Assembly (NCBI GenBank): GCA_964529795.1
Contig: CAZGXM010000016.1
Span: 1 to 39,493 of the forward strand
Source of the DNA: CAZGXM01 sp964529795
Lineage (GTDB): Bacteria > Bacillota > JADQBR01
Length of the DNA: 39,493 nt
Direction: 5' to 3'
In this document: piece after piece, positions 23,215-31,903 of the stretch
How positions within the stretch are numbered: the stretch's first letter is position 1
Layout of the letters: each line of letters begins with the position of its first letter
Translations under genes and position numbers: made by a program
Notes under the pieces: model-generated
Database searches by the model: none
The model's input: only the letters and a program-made list of their open reading frames with translations
What the model was told of the DNA's origin: nothing

Positions 23215-26200
23215 GTGGGAGAGGAAAGTCAGCATCAAGATTTTGGTGAAAGCGCCTGGCTTGAGAAGTTGGAACAAACCCTGGATTTGCCGACGAAATT
23301 ACGGCAAATATTAGCACAGGCAAAATTGATAAAAGTTGTGGTAAATAAAGAAAAACGCAGATGGCGGATATATGTTGAATTTAACCAGTTGATTTCTCAA
23401 CATGAGCTAAACTCTCTTGCTGATTTAATTGGCCGGTCGCTGGCGGTGAGCGTTTCTTTTGCGGTTACCTACCGCCTAAATCATTTATCTTTGTCCCGGT
23501 TGTGTGAACGCTGGGACTTACTAATTGAAGCGGTTTCGCAGCGGTTCCCCGTTGTTTACAGCTGGGCAAGCGCTATCAGGCCTGACGTCCGGGGAAATGT
23601 TTTGCGTTTGGGTTTGGATAACCCCATGGGCATACGTTATTTGCAGCAAAAAGAGTTTCCTTCCCGATTGGGATGGTGGCTCAGTGAGATTCTCGGGAAT
23701 TTGGTCAGTGTTGAATTGTTTGAAATGGAACGGCAGGTGGTTGATACACAACAACTTAAACAGCATTACCTGTCCCAAGTGGAGGTAAGTGTACCACAGC
23801 CGGCAACCGGTAATAACGGTAACCACTCTGACAAGAACAGCAAGCGGAAACGTCAATCCGGTCCAAGGGTAATCAAGGGTAAACATATTGACAGTGGTAG
23901 AGAGATAATTTCTCTAAAAAAGATCAAGGATGAGGAAAAAGAAATTATAGTATTGGGCAAGATTTTTTCGTTGGAAATCAGGGACCTGAAAAGTGAGCGC
24001 CGCTTGATTACTTTTGACCTTACTGACGATACTGATTCCATTACAGTAAAAACATTTGCGAAAAAAAATGAAGATTGGGTTAAAAAGCTAAAAGAAGGCC
24101 TCTGGCTAAAAATACGCGGTTCAGTACAGCATGATCGCTATACTCAGGAATTGACTCTCTTTTGCCAGGACATTAATTTGTCGGAACCGGCGATAAGAGA
24201 GGACAAGGCGGAAAAGAAGCGGGTGGAACTGCACCTGCATACGAAAATGAGTGCCCTGGATGCAGTGGTGGATGTTCCAGCAGCTGTGGCCACGGCTGCC
24301 AGGTGGGGGCATCCTGCCATAGCTATTACCGACCACGGTGTGGTACAAGCTTTTCCGGAGGCTTTTGCAGCCGGGGGAAAATATGGGGTTAAAATAATTT
24401 ACGGTCTTGAAGGCTATTTGGTTGAGGACAACTGGCAGGAAGACAAAAACTATCGTTCTTATCACATTATTCTCCTGGTGGAGAACATAGAAGGGTTGGA
24501 GAACTTGTATAAGATTGTCTCCCAATCACATCTCCAACATTTTTACCGCAAACCGCTGCTTCCTCGCAGCATCCTAAATGAGTACCGTCAAGGGCTGCTG
24601 TTGGGCACGGCATGTGAGTCGGGAGAGTTAATTCAGGCCTATTTGCACGGCGCTGCCAAAGATGAGTTGGCGAGGATTGCCCAATGGTATGATTACATTG
24701 AAATTCAACCAAAAGGTAATAACTTGTTTTTGGTACGCCAGGGAAAGCTGCCGTCAGAGGAAGACCTGCAGAAAATGAATGTGTTCCTGGCAAACTTGGG
24801 CCGGCAATTGGGAAAGCCAGTGGTGGCTGCCTGCGATGTGCATTTTTTGGAACCTGCGGACAGTGTTTACCGGGAAATATTAATGAGCGGTCAGGGTTAT
24901 GATGATGTGGAACAACCTCCCCTCTACTTTTATACTACTGAAGAGATGTTAAGGGAATTTGCTTATTTAGGCGAAGACCTGGCACGACAAGTGGTGATAG
25001 AGGCACCGCGAATGATTGCGGAAAGGGTGGAGGGAATAAGGCCCATACCGGAAACCTTACATCCACCGGAGATTCCCGGTGCGGACCAAGAAATTATTGA
25101 AATGGCGACGGGCAACGCTGAACGCCTTTACGGCAGCCCACTGCCGGAGGTTGTAAAGTCCCGCTTGGAAAAAGAATTGCATGCAATTATATCCAATGAT
25201 TTTGCCGTTTTGTACTTAATTGCCCATAAGTTGGTAAAAAAGTCCAACCAGGACGGATATCTGGTCGGGTCCCGCGGCTCGGTAGGTTCCTCTTTTGTCG
25301 CCACAATGACAGGAATTACCGAGGTTAACCCCCTACCTCCCCATTACCTCTGCCGGCAGTGCGGCTATAGTGAATTTATCAACGATGGGTCAGTTAACTC
25401 CGGCGTTGACCTGCCGGATAAACAGTGTCCCCATTGTAACCAACTGCTAAAAAAAGACGGGCATGATATTCCCTTTGAAGTGTTCCTCGGGTTTAAGGGG
25501 GACAAGGTTCCGGATATTGACCTGAATTTTTCCGGTGACTACCAACCACGGGCGCATCGTTTTACCGAAGAGCTTTTTGGGCGTGATCACGTTTTCCGGG
25601 CCGGCACCATAGCCACTATTGCCGAAAGAACCGCCTTCGGTTTTGTCAAAAACTATTTTCAGGATAGAAAAAAAGTTGCACGTACGGCGGAAATTAACAG
25701 GTTGGTCAGGGGAATCGCAGGTGTGAAACGCACTACCGGGCAGCATCCCGGTGGGCTGATGGTGGTGCCGCGGCAGCTGGACATCCATATGTTTAGCCCC
25801 ATTCAACACCCGGCGGATGATACCGCTTCTGAAGTGATTACTACCCATTTTGATTATCATGCTATCAGCAGCCGACTGGTGAAATTGGATATACTGGGTC
25901 ACGACGACCCGACGGTGATCAAAATGTTGGAAGACCTTACCGGTGTGGATGCCAAAAGTATACCTTTGGATGAACCGAAAACCATGTCCTTGTTTTCTTC
26001 GGTAGCTGCCCTGGGGGTTACACCGGAAGACATCGGTTCGGAAGTAGGAACCTACGGGATTCCCGAGTTTGGCACCAGATTTGTAAGACAAATGCTGGTG
26101 GATACCAAACCGCGGAAATTTTCCGACCTGGTGAGGATAAGCGGGTTATCTCACGGCACTGATGTCTGGTTAAATAATGCCCAGGAGCTTATTCGCGGTG

Positions 26201-26931
26201 GCACGGCAACAATTTCAGAAGTTATTTCCACCCGGGATGATATTATGGTTTTTCTGATTTATAAGGGCATGCCCAAGGATTTGAGCTTTAAAATCATGGA
26301 AGATGTGCGGAAAGGCCGCGGACTAAAGCCCGAGTATGCGGAGAAAATGAAGGAATGTCATGTTCCCCAGTGGTATATAGATTCTTGTAATAAAATCAAA
26401 TACATGTTTCCCAAAGCTCATGCTGTGGCTTACGTTACCATGGCTTATCGAATTGCATATTTCAAGGCATATTACCCGGAAGCTTTTTATGCTACTTTCT
26501 TTACGGTGCGGGCGGACCAGTTTGATGCCCAGTTGATTGCTAACGGCCGTAATGTGGTGAAAAAGCAAATCAAAGAACTGGAGACCAATGGGAATAACCT
26601 TTCCCAAAAGGAAAAAAATCTGTTAACCATTTTGGAAGTGGCGTTAGAAATGTATTGCCGGGGTATTCAGTTGCTGCCGGTAGACCTGGAAAAATCTGAC
26701 GCACAGCAATTTCTAATCACCCCCGAAGGTATTTTGGCGCCTTTTGCCAGTTTGCAAGGAGTTGGAGAACAGGTCGCCATGAATATTGTCAAAGCACGTG
26801 AGGAAAGGCTGTTTAGTTCGCAGGAAGACCTGAAGAGCAGGGGAAGAGTATCCAGTGCTGTGATGGATATTCTCATGCAGCACGGGACTTTGGACCATTT
26901 ACCGGTTTCAGACCAGATGGCGTTATTTTAA
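23215..26931 (+). CDS. polC: DNA polymerase III alpha subunit, PolC type, without the exonuclease insertion
   Basis: 1238 aa, GTG 23215 after AAGGGGGAAACTGC. Replicative polymerase of Gram-positive bacteria, normally about 1430 aa. Order: N-terminal domain (1-220), OB fold (about 240-325), PHP domain with metal-type ligands His340, His342, Asp373-His374 and Glu399, then directly YRSYHIILLVENIEGLENLYKIVS, the second half of PHP. In other PolC proteins the DnaQ-like 3'-5' exonuclease (DVETTG motif, about 170 aa) is inserted between these halves; here only about eight residues (405-412) separate them. The polymerase catalytic aspartates are Asp767, Asp769 and Asp892. A CxxC...CxxC zinc module lies just before the palm (about 710-745). 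The C-terminus ends QMALF, like the beta-clamp motif QLSLF of B. subtilis PolC. The frame is uninterrupted, so this looks like a true domain absence. Confidence 0.95.
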   Translation: MGEESQHQDFGESAWLEKLEQTLDLPTKLRQILAQAKLIKVVVNKEKRRWRIYVEFNQLISQHELNSLADLIGRSLAVSVSFAVTYRLNHLSLSRLCERWDLLIEAVSQRFPVVYSWASAIRPDVRGNVLRLGLDNPMGIRYLQQKEFPSRLGWWLSEILGNLVSVELFEMERQVVDTQQLKQHYLSQVEVSVPQPATGNNGNHSDKNSKRKRQSGPRVIKGKHIDSGREIISLKKIKDEEKEIIVLGKIFSLEIRDLKSERRLITFDLTDDTDSITVKTFAKKNEDWVKKLKEGLWLKIRGSVQHDRYTQELTLFCQDINLSEPAIREDKAEKKRVELHLHTKMSALDAVVDVPAAVATAARWGHPAIAITDHGVVQAFPEAFAAGGKYGVKIIYGLEGYLVEDNWQEDKNYRSYHIILLVENIEGLENLYKIVSQSHLQHFYRKPLLPRSILNEYRQGLLLGTACESGELIQAYLHGAAKDELARIAQWYDYIEIQPKGNNLFLVRQGKLPSEEDLQKMNVFLANLGRQLGKPVVAACDVHFLEPADSVYREILMSGQGYDDVEQPPLYFYTTEEMLREFAYLGEDLARQVVIEAPRMIAERVEGIRPIPETLHPPEIPGADQEIIEMATGNAERLYGSPLPEVVKSRLEKELHAIISNDFAVLYLIAHKLVKKSNQDGYLVGSRGSVGSSFVATMTGITEVNPLPPHYLCRQCGYSEFINDGSVNSGVDLPDKQCPHCNQLLKKDGHDIPFEVFLGFKGDKVPDIDLNFSGDYQPRAHRFTEELFGRDHVFRAGTIATIAERTAFGFVKNYFQDRKKVARTAEINRLVRGIAGVKRTTGQHPGGLMVVPRQLDIHMFSPIQHPADDTASEVITTHFDYHAISSRLVKLDILGHDDPTVIKMLEDLTGVDAKSIPLDEPKTMSLFSSVAALGVTPEDIGSEVGTYGIPEFGTRFVRQMLVDTKPRKFSDLVRISGLSHGTDVWLNNAQELIRGGTATISEVISTRDDIMVFLIYKGMPKDLSFKIMEDVRKGRGLKPEYAEKMKECHVPQWYIDSCNKIKYMFPKAHAVAYVTMAYRIAYFKAYYPEAFYATFFTVRADQFDAQLIANGRNVVKKQIKELETNGNNLSQKEKNLLTILEVALEMYCRGIQLLPVDLEKSDAQQFLITPEGILAPFASLQGVGEQVAMNIVKAREERLFSSQEDLKSRGRVSSAVMDILMQHGTLDHLPVSDQMALF

Positions 26932-26958
26932 CTGGATTTTACAGAGATTGGGTTTTAC

Positions 26959-26987
26959 TTGTAACTGTGTAACGAGTATGGTATACT
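26959..26987 (+). promoter_or_regulatory. Promoter P1 of the rimP-nusA-infB operon
   Basis: TTGTAA (26959-26964), 17-base spacer, TATACT (26982-26987), 27 bases after the polC stop. The predicted start near 26994 gives a leader of about 185 bases that includes the hairpin at 27011. Confidence 0.7.
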
Positions 26988-27010
26988 TAAATACATGAGA
27001 GATTGCTGCA

Positions 27011-27030
27011 AGAGTGGGTGCCCCCACTCT
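27011..27030 (+). terminator. Hairpin in the rimP leader, terminator or attenuator
   Basis: AGAGTGGG-TGCC-CCCACTCT, a perfect 8-bp stem followed by TTCCTTTATCTT, a U-rich but interrupted tract. It may end polC transcripts, attenuate transcripts from P1, or do both. Confidence 0.6.
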
Positions 27031-27043
27031 TTCCTTTATCTTA

Positions 27044-27072
27044 CTGTCATTAGCTGGGACTGCTAGTATAAT
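27044..27072 (+). promoter_or_regulatory. Promoter P2 of the rimP-nusA-infB operon
   Basis: Perfect -10 TATAAT (27067-27072) 17 bases after CTGTCA (27044-27049, four of six matches to TTGACA). It lies just downstream of the hairpin, so transcripts from here escape any attenuation. The interval 26932-27177 holds these elements and no gene. Confidence 0.6.
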
Positions 27073-27177
27073 ATAGCAAACGGCTTGGATAAACTAAAGA
27101 TAGACGGCATTTGTTCGGAAACTCGCGGACTTTATCGGATAATTTATTTTTGCAAGAAACCAATAAGGAGGAGAATT

Positions 27178-27636
27178 ATGGCCGGCAAGGTAGAACAGAA
27201 TGTAAAGAAACTGGTAGCAGAGATTATTAAGGAGACTGATTATGAATTGGTAGATGTAGAATATAAGAAAGAAGGCGTGAATTGGTATCTCCGTGTTTAT
27301 ATGGATCATCCGCAAGGTATCGGACTGGATGACTGTGAGTGGTTAAGCCGGGAATTAAGCGAAGTGCTGGACAGGGAAGATCCAATTCCCAACAGTTATA
27401 TTTTGGAAGTATCCTCGCCCGGTATTGAAAGACCTCTGAAAAAGGATGCGGATTTTCAACGATTTGCGGGATATAAAGTTACCGCCAATACATATGCGCC
27501 GCTTGACGGTAAAAAGTGTTTTCAAGGAAAGCTGCTTGGGCTTGAAGGGGAATCGGTGGCTATTCAGGATGGGCCCGACAAGCTTCTTATTCCCAGAGAC
27601 AAAATTTCTTCAATATATTTATCTATTGACTTGTAA
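27178..27636 (+). CDS. rimP: Ribosome maturation factor RimP
   Basis: 152 aa from ATG 27178 after AATAAGGAGGAGAATT. An in-frame TTG at 27085 would add 31 residues unlike the family. Assists 30S subunit maturation. The N-terminal alpha/beta domain has YELVDVEYKKEGVNWYLRVYMDHPQGIGLDDCEWLSREL and the boundary signature YILEVSSPGIERPLKKDADFQRFAG. The C-terminal SH3-like domain spans about 90-152. It opens the operon rimP-nusA-ylxR-ylxQ-infB, a near-universal order in bacteria. Confidence 0.97.
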   Translation: MAGKVEQNVKKLVAEIIKETDYELVDVEYKKEGVNWYLRVYMDHPQGIGLDDCEWLSRELSEVLDREDPIPNSYILEVSSPGIERPLKKDADFQRFAGYKVTANTYAPLDGKKCFQGKLLGLEGESVAIQDGPDKLLIPRDKISSIYLSIDL

Positions 27637-27649
27637 GGGGGTTAAAAAA

Positions 27650-28831
27650 ATGAATACTGAATTTATTGAGGCGATTCGAGAACTGGAAAAAACTAAAGGC
27701 ATATCATCGGCGGTACTGTTCGAGGCGATTGAAGCTGCGCTGATTTCCGCCTATAACAAAAATTTTGGCTCGAAAAAGAATGCCCGCACGGTTATTGATC
27801 GTGAGAGCGGTGAAATCAAGGTGTACAGTTGTAAAACTGTTGTGGAACAAGTGGAAGACGGACGAACGGAAATCTCTTTGGAAGAAGCACAAAAAATTGA
27901 CCCCAATTATGAGTTGGGAGATATAGTGGAAGAAGAAGTTACCCCCCGTGATTTTGGGAGAATTGCCGCGCAGACCGCAAAACAGGTTGTGGTGCAACGT
28001 ATCCGGGAAGCCGAGCGGGGGGTTATCTTTGATGAATTTGTCAGCAGGGAAGATGAGATTGTTACCGGTTTAGTGCAGAGGATTGAAGGGAAGACGGTAT
28101 ATATAGACCTGGGTAAAACCGAAGCGGTGTTGCCGCCGACGGAACAAATTACCCGTGAGGAATATAAACAAGGAAGCCGGATAAAAACGTACATCTTGGA
28201 AGTAAAAAAGACTACTAAAGGACCGCAAATCATTGTGTCCAGGACCCATCCCGGGCTGCTCAAAAGGTTGTTTGAGCTGGAAGTGCCTGAAATTCACGAT
28301 GGTATAGTGGAAATCAAGTCCATCGCCCGGGAGGCAGGCAACCGTTCCAAACTGGCGGTTTATTCCACTGATGAAAACGTAGACCCTGTGGGTGCCTGTG
28401 TGGGGCCTAAAGGTATGCGGGTACAAAATATTGTTAATGAATTGAACGGAGAAAAGATTGATATCGTTCGCTGGAGTGAAGACCCGACAGTATTTGTGGC
28501 CAATGCCCTCAGTCCTTCAAAAGTTGTTTTGGTTAAAGTAGATGAAGAGGCAAGGATTGCTCGGGTTGTGGTACCGGATTACCAGTTATCACTGGCCATT
28601 GGCAAAGAGGGACAAAATGCTCGTTTGGCAGCGAAGTTAACTGCTTGGAAAATAGATATTAAAAGTGAAAGTCAAGTGGCGGCCAATGTATCGGAATTGG
28701 CGGCAGAAAGTAAAATCGAAGATACAGATGAGGATTTTCAAGAAGAAATTGAGAGTACCGATGCATTGGTGGACTCTCGGGAAGAGGATAGCGAAACTTC
28801 CGGGCGGGAATTAGCCGTGGAGGAGGAATAG
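27650..28831 (+). CDS. nusA: Transcription termination/antitermination factor NusA
   Basis: 393 aa from ATG 27650 (MNTEFIEAIRELEKTKGISS) after AAGGGGGTT. In-frame codons running back into rimP are not real. Binds RNA polymerase and nascent RNA, promoting pausing and intrinsic termination. N-terminal RNAP-binding domain (1-125), S1 domain (about 134-198, IVTGLVQRIEGKTVYIDLG), KH1 and KH2 (about 200-350, with VGPKGMRVQNI and IGKEGQNARLAAKLT). The tail after about 355 is acidic and low-complexity and contains no extra helix-hairpin-helix repeats, as in Gram-positive NusA. ylxR follows after three bases. Confidence 0.97.
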   Translation: MNTEFIEAIRELEKTKGISSAVLFEAIEAALISAYNKNFGSKKNARTVIDRESGEIKVYSCKTVVEQVEDGRTEISLEEAQKIDPNYELGDIVEEEVTPRDFGRIAAQTAKQVVVQRIREAERGVIFDEFVSREDEIVTGLVQRIEGKTVYIDLGKTEAVLPPTEQITREEYKQGSRIKTYILEVKKTTKGPQIIVSRTHPGLLKRLFELEVPEIHDGIVEIKSIAREAGNRSKLAVYSTDENVDPVGACVGPKGMRVQNIVNELNGEKIDIVRWSEDPTVFVANALSPSKVVLVKVDEEARIARVVVPDYQLSLAIGKEGQNARLAAKLTAWKIDIKSESQVAANVSELAAESKIEDTDEDFQEEIESTDALVDSREEDSETSGRELAVEEE

Positions 28832-28834
28832 GAG

Positions 28835-29098
28835 ATGGCGAAGGCGAAGAAAAAAATACCTCTCCGTATGTGTGTTGGCTGCAGGGAACGTAAAGACAAA
28901 CGGGAGTTGGTTCGGGTCGTACGTTCACCAGAGGGAGACATTGATGTGGACACCAGCGGCAAGAAACCTGGTCGCGGTGCCTACGTCTGCCCGGATAAAG
29001 TCTGCCTGGAAAAGGCTATTAAATCAAAAGCTTTGGAAAGGTCTTTGTCAACGAATATATCCGAGCATGTAAAAGAGCGATTGTTTGAGGAAATTTAA
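28835..29098 (+). CDS. ylxR: YlxR/RnpM family RNA-binding protein
   Basis: 87 aa, ATG 28835 after GGAGGAGGAATAGGAG. The YlxR fold is marked by RMCVGCRERKDKRELVRVVR (about 11-30), GRGAYVCPDKVCLEKAI (about 48-64) and a basic surface. In B. subtilis this protein has been reported to bind RNase P RNA and lower its activity (name RnpM). Two cysteine pairs, CVGC and CPDKVC, are present. The usual place between nusA and the L7Ae-like gene makes the assignment firm. Confidence 0.93.
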   Translation: MAKAKKKIPLRMCVGCRERKDKRELVRVVRSPEGDIDVDTSGKKPGRGAYVCPDKVCLEKAIKSKALERSLSTNISEHVKERLFEEI

Positions 29099-29100
29099 AA

Positions 29101-29406
29101 ATGGAACAGGTACTGAGTCTGTTGGGGTTTGCCCAAAAAGCCGGAAAAATTGTTTCCGGCGACCAAGTAACGCTGGAAAAGTTAAAAAACAGGCGGGTGA
29201 AACTGATAATCGTCGCTACCGATGCGGTGGAAAGTACCAAACAGAAATTAATCTCCAGGGCTGAATCAGCGAACGTTACCTGGGTGGAATTGGGTACAAA
29301 GCTGCAGTTAGGTCTTGCTGTAGGCAAATCACCCCGGGCTGTTGTTGGTATTTTGGACTACGGGTTTGCTAAAAGAATCAAACAATTAATTGATGGGAGT
29401 TGGTAG
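29101..29406 (+). CDS. ylxQ: L7Ae-family RNA-binding protein YlxQ
   Basis: 101 aa, ATG 29101, two bases after ylxR. L7Ae/L30e/S12e/Gadd45 fold that binds kink-turn RNAs. Motifs: LLGFAQKAGKIVSGDQVTLEKLKNR, VKLIIVATDAVESTKQKL, and GKSPRAVVGILDYGFAKRI. The length is typical. In B. subtilis the protein binds k-turn RNA in vitro, but its cellular job is not settled. It is translated just ahead of infB in the same operon. Confidence 0.93.
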   Translation: MEQVLSLLGFAQKAGKIVSGDQVTLEKLKNRRVKLIIVATDAVESTKQKLISRAESANVTWVELGTKLQLGLAVGKSPRAVVGILDYGFAKRIKQLIDGSW

Positions 29407-29444
29407 TGGAAACCATGGCCTACTACTAAGGGGGTAAATATTTT

Positions 29445-31523
29445 ATGATTAAAAAAAGAGTTTATGAATTTGCTAAAGAATTAAAGCTTAGCAGTAAGCA
29501 GTTGATGAAATTACTAAATGATTTGGACATAGAATTCAAATCACATATGAGTTCGTTAAGCGATGCAGCCATGAATAAGGTTAAAGCTCATTTAAAAAAG
29601 TTAGAGCAGCCTCAGGAAACTGAAATTGAGAAACAAGATAAAAAAACATTGAAGGACAAAAAGAAGAAGGCGAAAAAGAAAGCAAAACAAAAAAACCGGG
29701 AACGAGCTAAGAATAAGGAAACTATCCAAAAGCAAAAAGTGAAAAAAAATAAAAAACCGGAGCAGGTGAAACCCAAGGTTGAGGAAGTTGAAATTGAGGA
29801 AACAGTTGTTGTACAGGACTTCGCCAAGCTTTTGGGCGTAGAGCCTACAGACGTTATTAAAAAGTTAATTGGTTTGGGGGTAATGGCTGCATTAAATCAG
29901 GAGATTGATGCGGAAACCGCCCAGATATTAGCAGCGGAATACGGTGTGGAAGTAAAGATCAAACAACCGGAAACCATCGGTGAATTGGAAGATGTTGAGG
30001 ATGACCCGGAAACTCTGGAGGAACGCCCACCGGTAGTAACCGTAATGGGGCATGTGGACCACGGTAAGACTTCCCTGCTGGATGCAATCCGTGAAGAAAA
30101 TGTCACTGCCACTGAGGCCGGCGGTATCACACAACACGTTGGCGCCTATCAGGTTCAGGTTGATGGGAAAAAGATTACCTTTTTAGATACACCGGGGCAT
30201 GAGGCATTTACTGCCATGCGGGCTCGGGGCGCCCAGGCAACGGATATTGCAATTTTGGTGGTAGCTGCTGACGACGGTGTGATGCCACAGACAGTAGAGG
30301 CTATCAATCACGCCAATGCCGCAGGTGTACCTATTATCGTTGCCATCAACAAAATTGACAAACCGGATGCCAATCCGGAAAAGGTAAAGCAGGAATTGAC
30401 CGAGCACGGTTTAGTGCCGGAGGAATGGGGCGGAGAGACCATCTGTGTGCCGGTATCCGCGCTGCGCAAGGAGGGCTTGGATAATCTGTTGGAAATGATA
30501 CTTTTGGTAGCAGAAATGCAGGAGATAAAGGCTAATCCGGATCGTCCGGCCCGGGGGATTGTCATTGAGGCGGAATTGGATAAAGGCCGGGGACCGGTAG
30601 CAACAATGCTGGTACAAAAAGGCACCTTGAAAATAGGGCAGAGTCTTGTTGCCGGTACAATTTACGGAAAGGTGCGCGCCATGATGGATTACAAAGGCCG
30701 CAGGATTAAAAAGGCCGGACCTTCCGCACCGGTAGCAGTTGTGGGCTTATCTGAGATTCCCGATGCTGGTGATATCTTCCAGGTGATGGACGAGAAAAAG
30801 GCACGGACGATCGCAGCCAAAAGACGGACCATGAAACGGGAAGAGGAATTGCGTCGCACGAGGAAAGTAAGTTTGGACGAACTGTTTATCAGTATGCAGG
30901 CTGGTGAGATTAAAGAGCTAAACATTGTGGTAAAAGGTGATGTTCATGGCTCAGTCGAGGCGTTGGGGCAGGCATTGGCACGCCTATCAACGGATGAAGT
31001 TAAAGTGAAAATCATTCACAGCGGTGTGGGTGGCATCAGTGAGACCGATGTTATGCTGGCTGCCGCATCCAGAGCTATCATTATTGGTTTTAATGTTCGT
31101 CCGGACAGTAATGCCCGCAAGGCAGCGGAAAAAGAGGATATTGATATTTATCTTTACCGTGTAATTTATGAGGCAATTGACGATGTTAAAGCGGCCATGG
31201 TCGGATTGCTTGATCCGGAATTCAGAGAGGTTATCCTGGGGCAGGCGGAAGTCAGGGCGATATTTAAGGTTTCCAAAGTAGGAACCATTGCCGGATGTTA
31301 TGTTACTGACGGGCAAGTTACCAATAACGCAAAAGTACGTGTAGTACGTGATGGCGTTGTTATTCACGAAGGCAGTATAGATTCTTTAAAACGTTTCCAG
31401 GACGACGTCAAAGAAGTAGTACAGGGCTACGAATGCGGCATTGGTATCGAAAACTTTAATGACATCAAAAATGGAGACGTATTGGAGTTTTATACATTTG
31501 AGGAAGTGCAAAGAGAGTTATAA
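29445..31523 (+). CDS. infB: Translation initiation factor IF-2
   Basis: 692 aa, ATG 29445 after AAGGGGGTAAATATTTT. GTPase that brings fMet-tRNA to the 30S subunit and promotes subunit joining. An N-terminal IF2_N domain (1-50) is followed by a very lysine-rich linker (about 60-110) and a second IF2_N-like segment (about 120-175, VVQDFAKLLGVEPTDVIKKL). G-domain: G1 GHVDHGKT (202-209), G3 DTPGH (248-252), G4 NKID (302-305). Domains II, III and IV follow (GDVHGSVEAL; GIGIENFNDIKNGDVLEFY). The linker is shorter than in E. coli IF2, giving a usual Firmicutes length. Confidence 0.98.
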   Translation: MIKKRVYEFAKELKLSSKQLMKLLNDLDIEFKSHMSSLSDAAMNKVKAHLKKLEQPQETEIEKQDKKTLKDKKKKAKKKAKQKNRERAKNKETIQKQKVKKNKKPEQVKPKVEEVEIEETVVVQDFAKLLGVEPTDVIKKLIGLGVMAALNQEIDAETAQILAAEYGVEVKIKQPETIGELEDVEDDPETLEERPPVVTVMGHVDHGKTSLLDAIREENVTATEAGGITQHVGAYQVQVDGKKITFLDTPGHEAFTAMRARGAQATDIAILVVAADDGVMPQTVEAINHANAAGVPIIVAINKIDKPDANPEKVKQELTEHGLVPEEWGGETICVPVSALRKEGLDNLLEMILLVAEMQEIKANPDRPARGIVIEAELDKGRGPVATMLVQKGTLKIGQSLVAGTIYGKVRAMMDYKGRRIKKAGPSAPVAVVGLSEIPDAGDIFQVMDEKKARTIAAKRRTMKREEELRRTRKVSLDELFISMQAGEIKELNIVVKGDVHGSVEALGQALARLSTDEVKVKIIHSGVGGISETDVMLAAASRAIIIGFNVRPDSNARKAAEKEDIDIYLYRVIYEAIDDVKAAMVGLLDPEFREVILGQAEVRAIFKVSKVGTIAGCYVTDGQVTNNAKVRVVRDGVVIHEGSIDSLKRFQDDVKEVVQGYECGIGIENFNDIKNGDVLEFYTFEEVQREL

Positions 31524-31543
31524 ACTTTTGGGGGGGTTAACAC

Positions 31544-31903
31544 ATGTCTTCCCACAGGGCCAGTAGGGTGGCAGAGCAAATGAAAAAGGAAATTGCCCAA
31601 ATAATTAGAGACGAGGTAAAGGACCCGCGAGTGGGATTTATTACTGTAACTGGTGTGGACTTGTCCAAAGATTTACGACATTCAAAAGTATATATCAGTG
31701 TTTTGGGTAGCGAGAAAAATCAAAAAGAGTCTCTTGAAGGTTTAAAAAAGGCAACCAGTTTTATCAGGCGTGAGTTGGGGCGGAGAATAAAACTTCGCCA
31801 TACGCCCGAAATTGACTTTCGCTTTGACCATTCCATTGAGCATGGTGCACATATTGCAAAACTGCTTTCAGAAGTAAACAAAAACGAGGACCGGGATGCT
31901 TGA
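31544..31903 (+). CDS. rbfA: 30S ribosome-binding factor A
   Basis: 119 aa, ATG 31544 after GGGGGGGTTAACAC. Binds immature 30S near the 5' helix of 16S rRNA during late maturation and cold adaptation. A single KH-like domain with VAEQMKKEIAQIIRDEVKDPR, GFITVTGVDLSKDLRHSKVYISVLG and LRHTPEIDFRFDHSIEHG. It overlaps nrnA by eight bases, implying coupled translation. The ylxP gene found between infB and rbfA in B. subtilis is absent. Confidence 0.97.
   Translation: MSSHRASRVAEQMKKEIAQIIRDEVKDPRVGFITVTGVDLSKDLRHSKVYISVLGSEKNQKESLEGLKKATSFIRRELGRRIKLRHTPEIDFRFDHSIEHGAHIAKLLSEVNKNEDRDA

Noticed and set aside
25447..26091. Long open frame on the minus strand, 214 codons, opposite polC
   Set aside because: No ribosome site or recognisable domain, and it lies over the polymerase catalytic core, which is clearly coding on the + strand.
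29620..29780. Lysine-rich low-complexity stretch in infB suspected to be a frameshift artefact
   Set aside because: The frame stays open and both flanking IF2 domains are in the same frame; basic linkers are normal for IF-2.
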